Below the pieces are notes generated by a model. It was not told where the DNA came from and searched no databases. It saw nothing but the letters and a program-made list of their open reading frames with translations. A stretch of 64,000 nt of DNA from Cytidiella melzeri. Its lineage: Eukaryota > Basidiomycota > Agaricomycetes > Polyporales > Irpicaceae. Positions 29,875-41,407 of the stretch are shown in pieces (positions within the stretch are counted from its first letter, which is position 1; each line of letters opens with the position of its first letter). The stretch is taken from NCBI GenBank assembly GCA_022592445.1, contig JABYQR010000005.1:248001-312000 (forward strand). The letters run 5' to 3'. A program made the translations under genes and the position numbers.

Positions 29875-30178
29875 TGTGGTTGTGGATGAGAGTGAATTGA
29901 GGAAAAATGAGCAGCTTCAATCTGAGTCTGACGTAGTTTCTTGAATCTTGACAACGGCGCGGTTTTGTACCCCTCGCGCAGTCCAAGCCAAACGTACGGT
30001 TTGTGGCAACGTATGCATAGTACTTTAGCAGATAAATCTTGACGGGCATATAACATACTTTACATTCGTTCGTAACACAACATATGTACATGTTTTCCCA
30101 AAAGCATTACTCGTGAATTAGTGTTGATATGCGAGGGCAACGCGCGTTTAACATAAGTCCACTAGAACCACATCACCT
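29875..30178 (-). promoter_or_regulatory. Promoter region of UCH copy 2
   Basis: A 304-base gap between the stop of the unknown membrane protein gene and the start of the second hydrolase gene, both on the minus strand. No TATA box or repeat stands out. Confidence 0.35.
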
Positions 30179-31686
30179 CTAGTTCTCTCGGAAAAGCCTC
30201 GTCTGTGGCGTAGAAGGTAGCGAGAACAGCCCAGGGCTTGAGCGCCCCCGGCCCATCGACGGGACTTGGGAGCCCGCTCGTCTCGTAGGTGAGCACGGCC
30301 CTTGTTGCAGCTCGTCAGAATCGGTGCTTGTCTCCTCTGGAGAGTCCTCGCAACGGTCACTGTCTGTGCTTGTTTCCGCAGAAGAATCGTCGAATGGATC
30401 GGTAAAGTCGGCGCTGAACGTGAAGGCAGGTTCCCGCGGTCCCGCTCTGCCAAACATAAAGATTGGCTCACTCTCGAATACGAGAGATTCGTCGCTGTCC
30501 GTGTCCAGGTCTATGGGCGAGCCGGGCCTCAAAACTGATCCACCAAAATGATTGGCAGGCGGATTGAACCCTTCGTCGCTATTGTCTAGGGACACGTTCT
30601 CTCCATCCTCCACTTCCTCCAAGTGGTTTCGAGTGCTCACTGCTACGTCCAGAACCTCCACCGCCTTGAAGACGCCGCCACCCATATCCCACAGAAGAAA
30701 GTCCGTCCTAGCCAGTGGCACATCTTTCACAGGCTTCAATCGAAGCGTTGCGTCCATGAACGCGTCGAAGTCGCCCGACCGGGCAGAGAACTCCAAATCT
30801 ATGACAATTGCGAGAGGATTGCTGTCGTTGAAATCCAAAATGCGGCACTGAAAGTCCGTATAGCCTTCGTCGGTGAGCATTTTCAGGTAGATGTCTATCA
30901 TCTTCTCGTTGATGAGTTGCGCGAAAAAGGGGCCTTGTATATTCGGATCGGCTGGCGGGGACATTCCCTCCAGAAAGAAAGTGGAAAGGCTTTGTTCCTC
31001 GTTGAAATCTGTCGCAGCCAATCAGTGATTGCGAACGTAGTGCAGTAAACCGACGAACCATCAAAGCTTGATTCAAAGGACGCTTCATTATGGAGGTCGA
31101 GGTTCAACTCTACGTCTGATGGGCAAGGAGAATGTTTTTCAGTTTGACCTTGGTACACAGTCACAAGCTCCCACTGAGCGACAACATAAGGCCGCCCAGT
31201 GAGACTTGTGTAAACTTCCGCGACATGAGGAGCGGGGAGCTCGTGCGGGTGTCGAGGAGTACGACACAAGTCGGCGAGGGCCAAGAAAATCGATACCAGG
31301 GTGAAGAGTAATCCAAGCACGAGAATCATCGTGAACTCGCATAGGTGAAAAGTACAAAGCTCGGCTTGGGATCCAGTCCTCAAAGAGACGCTCTGTGCGG
31401 AAGGCCAGGCTTCGTGCTTCGCGTGCGCGGGCGAAGGTGGTGGGTCGAGTCGTAAGGCTGCGTATTCGTATACAGGTTGGTACGTCAAAGCGAGATAGGA
31501 TGTCTTTCGGAACGGGGAGAGCGTTAGAGCGCATCGTAAGATGGGTCGTACTGTTCTGAAGAAAAGCGTGAGTAAGACATAGAGCTTTGCTCCTGGAAGT
31601 GCCAGGAAATCAAGCAACGCCAACATCCCTGTCGGTAGAGGCGAGCGTAAAGGAGGCGAGAACGTGAAAAAATGGGTGTCTCGCAT
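30179..31686 (-). CDS. Unknown protein with N-terminal membrane segments and acidic tail
   Basis: Two exons joined across an intron near 31017-31068, where SSFD continues into FNEEQSLSTFF. The ATG at 31684-31686 was chosen as the first in frame; a second at MLALLDFLALPGAKLYVLLTL is possible. Two hydrophobic stretches near the N terminus (that one, and MILVLGLLFTLVSIFLALADL about 120 residues on) look like a signal anchor and a membrane span. The central part (about 170 residues, with KMIDIYLKMLTDEGYTDFQCR and VIDLEFSARSGDFDAFMDATLRL) is probably globular. The C terminus is rich in Asp, Ser and Pro, with a repeated ETSTDSD motif. I recognise no family. Length about 480 residues. Confidence 0.6.
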
Positions 31687-32823
31687 ACACACCGAGCCCA
31701 ATTATCTTAACCTCGCAGGAATAAAGGCGTTTGTGGCCTCAAACGTCAAGGAAACCGAGTCCTGAACACCTGATATCACATATGAGCCATTGCGTGCGCC
31801 GCTTTCACAATCACCTTTGCTTTGTCGTACATGCGTTGTAGTGACAGGGAATTGGCAGCGGACAAAGCGACTTTTAAAATCGAACCTCGGGCCACATAGT
31901 AAGCAGGGAAAGGCCTGCCATGAGGACGCATCGTACTGCGCAAAATGCCCGTAGTTGCAATTCCAGCTTGGACGAAGCCTGCGATGAGAGGAGGTGCAGA
32001 GAGCGGATGAGTGCAAGCTCAAAGTGCTATATCCTGGTCGCGTGTGTTGTTGTGGTGTGTGTGTCCTTCGGGGCTTCTTCGGAGCGTTCTAACGCGCTTG
32101 AGCGCTTCGAGGCTTCGAGCCACTTACATAAGTTGACTTACTAAATTAGTAACTTACTTATGTAAGTGGCCTGTGCATCGTTACGGTTGTGTATTTTGAT
32201 CCGAACAGCCTGAGCTCTTGCCTGGACACAGAGCTCATAAACGTGAGGTCACACTGGCACTGGTAGAAAATACACGATGGGGCAGTGCAGCACAGTCCGT
32301 ACAGTCATGATGCCATACCCTTCATTCGACAGGTGCGTTGAACACCGTCTAGTGTACATATAAAGCGCTGCACGCACTCACCTTTGGCTCGGCTTGGGCA
32401 CTCGCAGGCTATCTCTCTGATCAAACAGCACGCTAGCCAACGCAAGCTGACTGTTTTCCCCATCATTCTCGCTACAGTGACAAATCATCTACCTGGGCTC
32501 GTCCATTTGATGTTAGGGAATGCGCTACCCAACTGGACCGGTTTTTAAGGATGCCCCGCTGTACAGATAGCCTGTGCAAGAAGGCAAGCCCTCTTGTACT
32601 AGTAGTAAGCCGAATAGTCTATGTTGGCGATTACTTACATCCGCCTCGTAATTTTCCTGAGGCGGTCATTTTCATCCGTCCAGCATGCCAGAGGAAAACA
32701 TACATCATGGTAAGCTGAGGCCGTTCGACTACCTGTTACTCCTCAGACTACTTCTCTCCGAGTCTTTCCCAGCCACTAAACTTCAACTCGCTTTGCATCT
32801 CACGCTCAATAGAAAATCCAACC
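31687..32823. other. Intergenic region with hairpin sequences
   Basis: A gap of 1,137 bases with no recognised gene. It contains a 52-base inverted repeat (32119-32170), a CG-rich stretch with repeated GCTTCG words just before it, a TATA-like ATATAAA at 32357, and a small hairpin CCGCCTC/GAGGCGG at 32641-32665. The last 140 bases may hold a 5' leader intron (GTAAGC at 32710 to CAATAG at 32813) of the small secreted protein gene. Confidence 0.4.
32119..32170. repeat. Near-perfect inverted repeat
   Basis: The outer 15 bases (GCCACTTACATAAGT) are perfectly repeated in inverse at the right end, and the next 10 are partly paired. The whole can fold as a 25-base-stem hairpin with almost no loop. 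It is not next to a stop codon, so it is not an obvious terminator. It might be a miniature inverted-repeat element or its empty remnant. Confidence 0.8.
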
Positions 32824-33215
32824 ATGATTGCCAAAGTCTGGGTTCTCGCCGCCCTCGCTGCTGCCTTTGTCGGTGTGCAAGCTGTCCCCCAAGCGGTGGG
32901 CAGGAGAGCGTCGGAGTTGCGTTGCAGGATGGCCTGCCTCCTAGGTGTGACATGTAAGTCTCTCTTAGCAACATTGTGTTCTCGCGCTTCGTATGAACTC
33001 CACTGACGTTCACTTTCTTTAGCAACGACAAAGGATGCTCGCCTCCCACCCCTGGTATGGATAAGGAGTACTTTATCGTCTACAGTATATCTAACCATAC
33101 CGTATACTAGTTCGCCGCTTCGATACACCCACCCCTAAACCAGACAAACAATGAGCGAGGCTCTGAGGATGACATGAAGGCGCTAGTGCAGGGTGGAATT
33201 GGGACAATCGTTTGA
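32824..33215 (+). CDS. Possible small secreted protein, about 88 residues
   Basis: The ATG opens a clear signal peptide (MIAKVWVLAALAAAFVGVQA) with likely cleavage before VPQAVGRR. The mature part starts with RASELRCRMACLLGVT. Two consistent introns extend the frame. The first starts GTAAGT at 32954 and ends TTTAG before CAACGAC. The second runs from GTATGG (33055) through a CTAAC branch site to TATACTAG (33110). Splicing gives a protein ending in GGIGTIV with TGA at 33213-33215. An alternative upstream ATG at 32685, joined by a leader intron, is in frame with this one. I know no homologue. The frame and both introns fit each other exactly, which is the main support. Confidence 0.45.
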
Positions 33216-33690
33216 TATGTTTGATATCTTGAATTTGTCGTTGGGCGTTAGGAAGATACTGGAGAATCGTGGTTGTTATCTCTCGCTTTTTCACGTACTT
33301 CTTCATGCCAGTCCTACACCCCCTATGTAGTGCTTCTGTTCCAGCACATCCAAGTCACTGACATGTTGAACATTATTGACTGGTAACTGCTAAGGGTCGA
33401 GCTCTCCGAGTGCATACGGTAACATGACCATAGTTCGCCTTGTGCATTGCTTGTTGTCGTTGACCGCTGCTTGAATTGCCATGCGTCAGTTCTTGGACAC
33501 CTTTATCAGTCTACGTCAAGTGCACCCTGGCCATTGACCAAAGTACTCGCTCCACACCCTCTTTGAATTCCTCACTCTTCAATGTGTGGCCAGCGTTCAT
33601 CATGGTTCTTGAGAGTACAAAAGCACTTGCGTCCCGCCACAAGTAGGCTATGTCCTAAGACTCACGCACGCACAAACATGATTCGCGCGC
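33216..33690. other. Intergenic stretch
   Basis: About 475 bases between the possible secreted protein and the F-box relic. No conserved domain, repeat or RNA was recognised. Confidence 0.35.
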
Positions 33691-33694
33691 TCTA

Positions 33695-34267
33695 TCCAAC
33701 GCAGGCTCACCAAACTAAAGCTCACACCTCAACGTTGCGCTTCAGCAATTGACTTTTCTTTCTCCTCGCGCTTCTCATTATCTGGCATTCAGCTCGCTGC
33801 TTTGGCTGCTAAGCACTTGTACAGCAATCACACAATCAACTAGGTCGTTGAACCTGCTTCTACAAGTGATATCGACGGTGAACGCGGCGAACAAGGCCAC
33901 CGCAATTAATTTTCTACCCGAGCTATCTCAAGTCATTCTTTATTACGTACTTAGTTTAAATTCAGGCCTTCAAATTTCACGCCTAGCGAGAGATGGTTGT
34001 AGTTCACTTTTTTTTCGACTGCTCATCGAGCATGACGGCGAAAGATGTCTTCCTTTTACGGACTGTCGTGCAGCGTACTGGCGCCCACGCCTTTCCACTT
34101 TCAATTCCTTGTTCCTCATTACACCAATAAAGTACCTCTCTTCGTCGAGATCAGTCCAGGCGTTCTGTGTACCCTTTTTACACTGTCTGATGCAAGCACT
34201 AGAGCGTTCATCTAGTGACTCCGTAAAGAAATGTGCGCTGAATATCTGTAGTGGGCAAATGTCATAA
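33695..34267 (+). pseudogene. Broken copy of the F-box gene start
   Basis: Bases 33745-33960 align with 11280-11480, including the leader words AAGCACTTGTACAGCAAT and AGTGATATCGAC and the coding segment PELxQxILYYV. The start codon of the 11.4-kb gene is lost here (ATGGCC became AAGGCC). Further on, FTDCRAAYWRPRLSTF matches the F-box SLTCVYWAHACRPKLF region, but about 25 codons in between differ or are missing. The rest of the 499-codon gene is absent. A 172-codon frame remains open by chance, but it has no ATG at the right place. A leftover of a duplication, not a functioning gene. Confidence 0.65.
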
Positions 34268-34491
34268 AGGTTGAAATCACATAAAAACAATACATGGAAG
34301 GGCCTTCAGTACTCTACATGCAAACAGGAAGGCTTTACAGCTCCAGAGAAGAGAAATTAATTGCTCGAAAAAATACATCCAGTCATACCCCAGGAGAACT
34401 CAAAAGTCAAACAGCATGTTTCACGGAGTCAAACACCTCATCTGTATCAGAAAGTCGCTTTGACTGTGAGGAAACAGCAGGGGATGCTCTC

Positions 34492-36512
34492 TCAGATTCG
34501 GGATTCTGCCAGCCCCAGTAGCGTCAGATACGCATCATCATATGTGTTAACATGGTGTTCTCGACGTACCCATGCGTCTGTAGTGGTCTCCTTGGTCACT
34601 TGGATGACAGCCTATTGCACATCATGAGATCCGTCAGTGGTGGTCACAAACAAAGAGTTTGACGTTCACAACATACCAAACGAGGGCCCGGATTGTTATA
34701 CGAGGGTAGACTAGCACCGAATGTGGCAAGCTCGACTGTCATGTTGTTACCAGACGCCGCTTTTTCTACAACACTACGCCTGGCGTTCATCCTACGTGGA
34801 ATATGATCTCGTTAGAAAGGGCTTGAAACGAGGATTCATACGACATACATTGCGAGCATTGAGTTTGCATACACTAATGGGATAACAGCACCGCCTAAGC
34901 AACGAGTGACAAAGCATTATGAAATATACTCACATTTGGTGAGGATCTCGAGCAATCCACCAAAGACAAGGCTGTGACTACGAGCGTTGAACTGGGCGCA
35001 TTTTAATCAGTATTATACCAACACAATCATGACGACTCTCCGTACCGTGATGAAGATAGCCGTGGAAGCCATCCTGCATGAGGTCAACAATCAGCGAATA
35101 TTATGTATGAGGGGACTGAGCATATCGACGCACAGGGTCAAAGCACCAGTGCTGATCGCGTAGTGAGCCAGCTTGTTGATCAGATTCTTCGTACTGCTGA
35201 TCGAATGCGGTGTTGGTTTCAGCGCCCCAGTCTAATGTTCAGCCTCAAAACTCAAATACCTCTTGCGTGCCACAGAACGGTCTAGGTACAGGTAGCTGGC
35301 TAACACGAAGGTGATCATCGCATCGACAGCGACATTGAGGGCCCAGCCGACATTGATCGGAGTCTGTCCAAGCTATTAGCCAGACATCACAAACGATGAT
35401 TCACCTTACATGGGTGTAGCTAGCTCCCAGAAGGCCAGCCCATGTCGAGAATTCATATCTAGCCACCACTAGTGAGCTATACATCATAAATCTGACAGTA
35501 AAGTCAAGACTTACGCAAATGACGTTGTCCCTAGAGCAAGACAGTATGTTCTGAGCTCGCTTTTCTGACGCTGAAGAGATGACGACTCACTGAAGGCGAG
35601 TCCTGGCAATGAGTATATTCAGCAAAGCTCCACGATCCAGTACAGATTGTAATTTACCGACACGGCCCAGCAGAAATAAGACCTGAGAATTGGAGTAAAT
35701 TCAGTATACGCAGTAAGAATACGCTTGTTGTCCTTACGATGACGCATACAACGGGTGTCTGCCTCCTTACTGGCCGCAAACTCTCGTATCAGACGTGATC
35801 GTGACATAAGTGCTTGTAGGAGAAACACTCACAGCGCCAGATGCGGAGCAAGTAGAACCTGAGCACCGAAGAAGATTCAGCGGACTTTCCTGCGTAGGTA
35901 TGAAGTGGAAGTGTCCTACCCTTGAACAGTAGCGCTAATCATGACCTAGCAGGCTAGTCAGTACTTTGCTCACAACCGTTGCACGGTGCTTTATCACCTC
36001 CAAGTAGACTGTAATCTGGATAGCGAGCGCTGAGATCAATCCGCTCAATTAGTATCATTGAATGTGAGCTCACCCCAAAGCTCCTGCGAGTGAATGACGA
36101 TCATGAGAACACACAGTGCACAGCATCGAGATTGGACACTGACCAGGCTATCTCTTCAAGACCGTCCACGTTGCTAAAGTTCACGATGAAGTACCAGTAC
36201 AGCACATGTATACAGAAGCCCACATGGACGGTCTCCAATATCCTGTACGCCGACGTGAGCTTCCCACCACACGCCTTAGGCTGCGGATAGTCACTCACAG
36301 CAGAGACCAGATGATGATCCGTACCAAGAGCGAGTCTTTGTACGTACACCACCAGTAGTAGACCTGTGCGCAGAATACGCCATACAAGCTGCAACCAACC
36401 CAAGTCAGTAGTCTGCAGCAGTAAGTGGCAACGAGTGAACTCACATCAGGGCGAAGCAGATCTCTACTAGGAGAGGGCCGATGAAGGACGCCACGTCGAG
36501 TGCATCTGCCAT
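34492..36512 (-). CDS. DUF6534-like seven-span membrane protein
   Basis: A highly intron-broken gene. The first exon MADALDVASFIGPLLVEICFAL is followed by LYGVFCAQVYYWWCTYKDSL, then ILETVHVGFCIHVLYWYFIVNF, the opening pattern of the Agaricomycete DUF6534 membrane family (LYGxxxxQxYxYF, then DTxHxxxxxxxxY). Further hydrophobic exons follow between 36000 and 35000. The C-terminal cytosolic part has MNARRSVVEKAASGNN, close to the usual LNxRxxLR motif. The last exon runs from AVIQVTKETTTDAW to the TGA at 34492-34494. Internal exon borders are not all certain; about ten introns. Function of the family is unknown. A TATA box lies about 85 bases upstream of the ATG. Confidence 0.7.
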
Positions 36513-36592
36513 AGATGACCGTTAATGCGAACGTGTACACGATATTGAAGGGGAAAGCGAGCTACTCGACGCTCGACAGATTAGCGATGGAG

Positions 36593-36599
36593 TTATATA
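36593..36599 (-). promoter_or_regulatory. TATA box of the DUF6534-like gene
   Basis: The minus-strand sequence CTATATAACTCC lies 80-90 bases before the ATG at 36512, a normal distance for a fungal TATA promoter. Confidence 0.5.
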
Positions 36600-36600
36600 G

Positions 36601-37903
36601 GACAGGTGACCGCATGGGAACAATGGCAGCAATGGGCATCAGGGTTGTAGGGACCCAGCTACAAACCGCCATATTGCCACTAACGATAGGTCCGAGGCTT
36701 CAAGCATCCTATGTATGTCTCAGTTTCCGAAGCTTGAACGTGTGTAACAGATAAGTCAATCTGACCGTAGAAGCTCAAGCCAGCACCGGTGACGTTCAAT
36801 GCGAGCGTCGTCGAGGGCGACCAGCTGGTGTATTTCCCACGGGCTGAGGAGAGAAGTGCACTTGTCATTATCACAAAAGCCACGCTGTAAAAGTGTCGCT
36901 GTGTTGAGCTGGTTCGATTTCCCCTCATTTCCAGGTTATTCAGCTGTAAAATCCACGTTTGAGCAGATTGAACACGATACGAGATGTAGTGTCAAACTAA
37001 CATATTCCTCGTAACACAAATCCCACGAGTAACTTGGTGGATTTCGCTTGGGATATGATGTACGAAGGCGTCATCTATGCAACTCCTCATTAGAGAGAAG
37101 CCGTACGGTAGAATATCTCGCTACTGTTATCGTCTGATGATGGGAACCGGCATACCTGGGAAAGCCCGAGTCAGTTCTATAGGCACGGCATGATATAGTG
37201 GGACTCACCTTAGCACAAGTGTCTTAGCCCCAGGTCCGACCATGACCGGTGACCATGCGTCGAGCAAAGTTCGAACTCTCTCGATGTATTAGCAGCTGCA
37301 GATGCATCTGCGAGCGGGCTTGAATGCAGTCGTAACCATCTTCTCACCGCCTGCTGACATGTAGCACCGAAACGCCAAACACAATCAACCCAATACACGA
37401 ATCAAGCTTCGAATGCGTCTAGCAAGGTAACGACGGTATTGAGCAAAGTTAGACAAGCACTCACCATCTGACGGATAGCACGCTCAACGGTTTATCGACT
37501 TTGTAGCTTCGATCTGGATTCACAGATCCATCACCTGTATAAATTGGGTAACTGTGTGATTATTGGGCGCGAGATGGTACCGTGCTTTGAATCAGCGAGT
37601 CTTATGCTTGTAAAAGCCAGCACCTGCCAGCACGCATGGCACAGAGCGCTGGAAGGACGTGTATTGACGTGTGTGATCAACAGCTGTGAGAGCTTGGAAA
37701 GAAGATAATCGTTATCGCCGGTGCGACAAAGGTGTTAGGATAAGATGGTTGCTGTGCTGACGGCAAGTCTGCTGCACCACTCCATGTAGTGTCTCTGTAT
37801 CTTGCGCGTTTGCGATGATCGCACTGTCGGGGCTGAGAAGGGTATATGCTAAATAGTGGCTTGCCTGAATGAATCGTGATCTGACAATGACACCTAACAT
37901 ATG
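36601..37903. other. Unresolved stretch with exon-like pieces on the minus strand
   Basis: About 1.3 kb between the DUF6534-like and OMA1 genes. On the minus strand several pieces look like spliced exons: LLDAWSPVMVGPGAKTLVLR followed by a GTGAGT donor (about 37205), and a hydrophobic start MTSALLSSARGKYTSWSPST (about 36870) followed by LNVTGAGLSFYGQIDL. I could not join them into one frame or recognise a family. It may hold one small gene or a decayed one. Confidence 0.3.
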
Positions 37904-39482
37904 CTACCAGCCCCAGCGCCCTCCACCCGAAGCAAAGGTATTGAACTGTTGGAGGTTGTCTAGAAGAAATGCACACTCTGCGTTGCCTGCTCGGATCGCG
38001 TATGCTTGAGGGAGCTTCTGCTGAAGGCGCTGGTAGATTACATCACTGTGAGAGGAGGCATGCTGACAGTAGGTTTTACGCACCTTGACACGTGCCTCTG
38101 AGGGTGGATGAGTATACATGAAGCTGAGATTGCTTATAACTCCCTCCTTTTCTGCATATTTACCTAAGCGTTCTTGTAGTCTAGAAAGAGCGTCAACGTG
38201 TGGTGCTCATCTGGAGATCGATATATGTACTTCGGTGCAGCACCGGGGTCGTAACATGCTTTGGACATTAGTCTCAGACCAATTTCGTCAGCTACGAACA
38301 GAACAACGTTTCAAAAAGAGAATCGAAACAAATGTTCCTACTGACCTTCAAACTCCACAGCGCGGGAATGGGGGAGTTGCAGTAGATATGTTGCCAAGGA
38401 ACTTAGTAAGCCGTAGTTGATGTCTAAAAACTCTGAGGCCAGATACACAGCGACCTGGAGAAGACCGATGAATGAGAAACTCTCCGCGTTATGGCGTGCC
38501 ACTTCGGAATCATGGTCATTCAACGGTTTTGTTTTCAGCATTTCAGAGTTTTTGCGCTCACCAACATGTCCAATCTCTGAATTTGAAAGTGAGTAGTCTA
38601 CATAGATAAAGCTAACAACAACATACCATGACCAAGTACAGCTGCGAGTCCTTGCTCATCCTGGGCAACCGACAGTATACCAGTGTAGACGATGATGTTT
38701 CCTTGAGCTGGGCTTCAAAACCTGTCGATGCTGCAAGAACCAAGGACACTGACCATACGCTGCCGCAGCATTCACTACGGATTCGTCGTCAACTACCAGT
38801 AGCTCCCACTCAATTCCTCCTGCTTCGGGATTGAGGACTTCCTCCCGACGGCGATGCGTGACATTGGAACCGCTACCTGCGTGAGTAGCTTGTCCCAGCA
38901 CGTCAGCCGGATGGGGCGTTCTCAATTTACCAAGGTCATTGGCTTCGAGTATCCTTGTTACTACGTCGCTGATGTGGCGCGTCAGACGATGGCTCGGCGG
39001 CAGTATCTTTCCCTCGAATTCTTGTAGCATCGCGAGCCGTGCTGTTTCCGCCATCTATTTCCTGTCAGCCTAGTGCGATGCCAGTCAGACATGAAGGTCA
39101 CATACGTACGAATCGACCTTGGGACTAACATTCATGAATCGCCATCGTCCTGTCTCTGGTACTCGCTCTAAGCTATCTCAGCACGGTGCAGGATTATGCG
39201 GTCATAGAATGCCCCAACTCTTAATGAGCAGACGCACTGTGTAACATAGTACACGCCACCGGCAACCGCGATCCCTGCTATCCCCCGTGCACCCAACGTC
39301 CATCGCTTTGAAGTGTTGTTTGGCCCGCTGTCGTCGAATCGTCGGTACCGTACTTGCTTCGATACGACTGACGCACTAGAGAAGGGCTTGGCTTGGAGAA
39401 AACGTAGAGATATATTATGGTTGATTTTACTCGTCGAGCTCGAGCGCAAGGTTGCACAGAGTGCTCTATGCGCTGAGAACAT
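37904..39482 (-). CDS. OMA1: Mitochondrial inner-membrane metalloprotease OMA1
   Basis: Peptidase M48 family, the stress-activated protease of the mitochondrial inner membrane. The N terminus (MFSAHRALCATLRSSSTSK) is a presequence, followed by a single span (IAGIAVAGGVYYV). The protease domain has GIEWELLVVDDESVVNAAAA, NIIVYTGILSVAQDEQGLAAVLGH, and the zinc motif HEIGHV then VARHNAES. HEIGH is built from three exons by introns at about 38630-38590 and 38560-38500. Membrane-like FLDINYGLLSSLATYLLQLP follows, then the third-ligand region EADEIGL, and finally YTHPPSEARV near the end with TAG at 37904-37906. All zinc ligands expected for M48 are there. Confidence 0.9.
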
Positions 39483-39716
39483 GGCGGTTATATACAATGA
39501 ACTTGTGGCTCTGCACACACGACAACAGCACATGGCACCGGATGTTGCAGGAATTCCGGGCCGTGACCGACATGCACCCAAAAAATCTAAGACCTTTCAG
39601 AATTTCCTCAAGATAGTTATACAAAAGCTACATGTTGTGGTGACGGTATCCTACAATCTATCATATAACCCCTTGTCGGCTCTTTGTCTTTGCCTGATCG
39701 ATAGATCCTCAACTTG

Positions 39717-41407
39717 TCACGACGTCTCCCCCTTCGCAATCGCATCCACGTTCGGATCGTTTTCGTATCCCTCGACCTTCATATCGTTCAAGCCCAGATC
39801 CTCATTCTGATCAAAGGTGCGGTCATACTCTTCAATTGTCATATTTGGATCCGGATCGGGCGCGTACAGATTTTGGAGGTAGGAGTTTGCGAGAGGGTCG
39901 TCAAGAATGAGTGTGAAGGGGTGTTCGGCGCTCTTCACCGCCTTGAGCTTGGCCAGGAACGTTTCAAACGCACCGTCAGATTTGGAATCGTTAAAGAGCT
40001 TTTCAGATAGCTCCTCGTATATTTGGTTGAGGATACCCTCAAGAGTGGTGAATCTGCCGCCAAGTGTTCCCTCTTTAAGAACAAGGTCAATCTCTGGGAT
40101 TTCTAAACCGGAAGATTCACTCTGGGCAGGTATTAGCGTGTACTCGATCAAAGGTGTGAGCTGGCCGGGACAGACCTTGAGAATGTCTCTACTGAGATCC
40201 TCACGACCTTCGACCTTCAACGTAATTCGTTTGCCACGCTCGGAGATCGCAGAACCTGATTTCACTTCATTGTCTCGGAAGCCGCACAGATCGCAATTTA
40301 TTGACATAATCAGAATATCCTTGTGCACAGAAATGAGCTTGCAGTCTTCCGACTATTGCAGTAACAAGTAAACCTTACCTTGAAGTAAGGGATGTTAACC
40401 TTCTTCACCAGCGTATCAGATGGGTGCCCACAGCTCGAGCAGGTACCATGGAAAACGTAGATCTCCTCATTCTGGCCCTCCAGTCCGCCACCTATATTCT
40501 CGTCTACCTCCTGTCGCTCAGGCTCAGGCTCTGCGCTGGCATCGACGAGCCCAAGTTCGATGTTATGCTGACGAGTCCGACGGTACGTACGCATGTTCCA
40601 TTTCGGATCAGCCATGCTTCCCACAAACTCCAGGAACGAGTTACCCGCTGGATCGTCGATGGTGATCACGAACGGTTTCATCGGGGCATCTTTGTCTACC
40701 GCACTATTCACTTTCACCGCGCCGACCGTAGCTTTATCCTCGAGTTCATCGTCGTTATCCGCAAGAATCGCCCTGATGCCCTCGAGAATGGTTTCTATCT
40801 TGTTGTATGCAGCTTCGTTATCGATACGCCGGAAAGGTTGGTTCTCGCTAAGATCTGTCGCAATGTCGCGAAGTAGACCTTCGACGGTTGTGAGCTGACC
40901 TCGGTTTGGAGGAATGGTCAACTCGAAGTCGGGGATAATCACGGTGCAGGTTTCGGACTTGACAATTTGGCGATCGAGATCTTTCCTTGCGAGAATGCGC
41001 GCCGTGTAAACAACTCCTTCGGCTAACGAACTCATTTGGATCAGACAGAGCTTATGCGTAAGATTTCAGTGTACATACGTCGAATTTGCCCTGCGGACTG
41101 AATTTCGTTATTTTGAAAGCCACAGTGCTCGCATCGGAAAGACATCACAATCACTTCCCGAAAAAAAGGTATACTTGTCAGTAGCATGCGAGTTACGCCC
41201 TGAAGATTCAACGTAAGACGAGGCATAGAAATTGGCAGGGCAACGTACCTGCTGGTAACATTTCATGCAAAGTGACTCAATCTCCTGCACTGCCCTCTCT
41301 TCGTCTGCAGATGTGACATCATTGGCAGGCTTCAATTCCTCTGCTTTATCCGTTTCGTCAACGACTTGGCCGATTGCTGGAAACAGTTTGTTCTGGGGAG
41401 CAGCCAT
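39717..41407 (-). CDS. ZPR1: Zinc finger protein ZPR1
   Basis: An essential duplicated-domain protein that acts with newly made eEF1A. The ATG at 41405-41407 gives [18 protein letters not shown]. The first zinc finger is CMKCYQQG followed, after an intron, by [23 protein letters not shown]. The first ZPR1 domain includes [19 protein letters not shown] and [13 protein letters not shown]. The second zinc finger is CSSCGH to [14 protein letters not shown], with IPYFK before an intron. The second domain has [20 protein letters not shown] and [13 protein letters not shown]. Both domains and all eight zinc Cys are present. The stop is TGA at 39717-39719. Three introns. Confidence 0.94.

Noticed and set aside
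33749..34267. A 172-codon open frame read as a new gene
   Set aside because: It is a chance opening over the F-box relic; alignment with 11.4 kb shows the start codon lost and the rest of the gene missing.
36090..36290. Plus-strand short frames over the DUF6534-like gene
   Set aside because: They lie opposite clear membrane-span exons and have no independent support.
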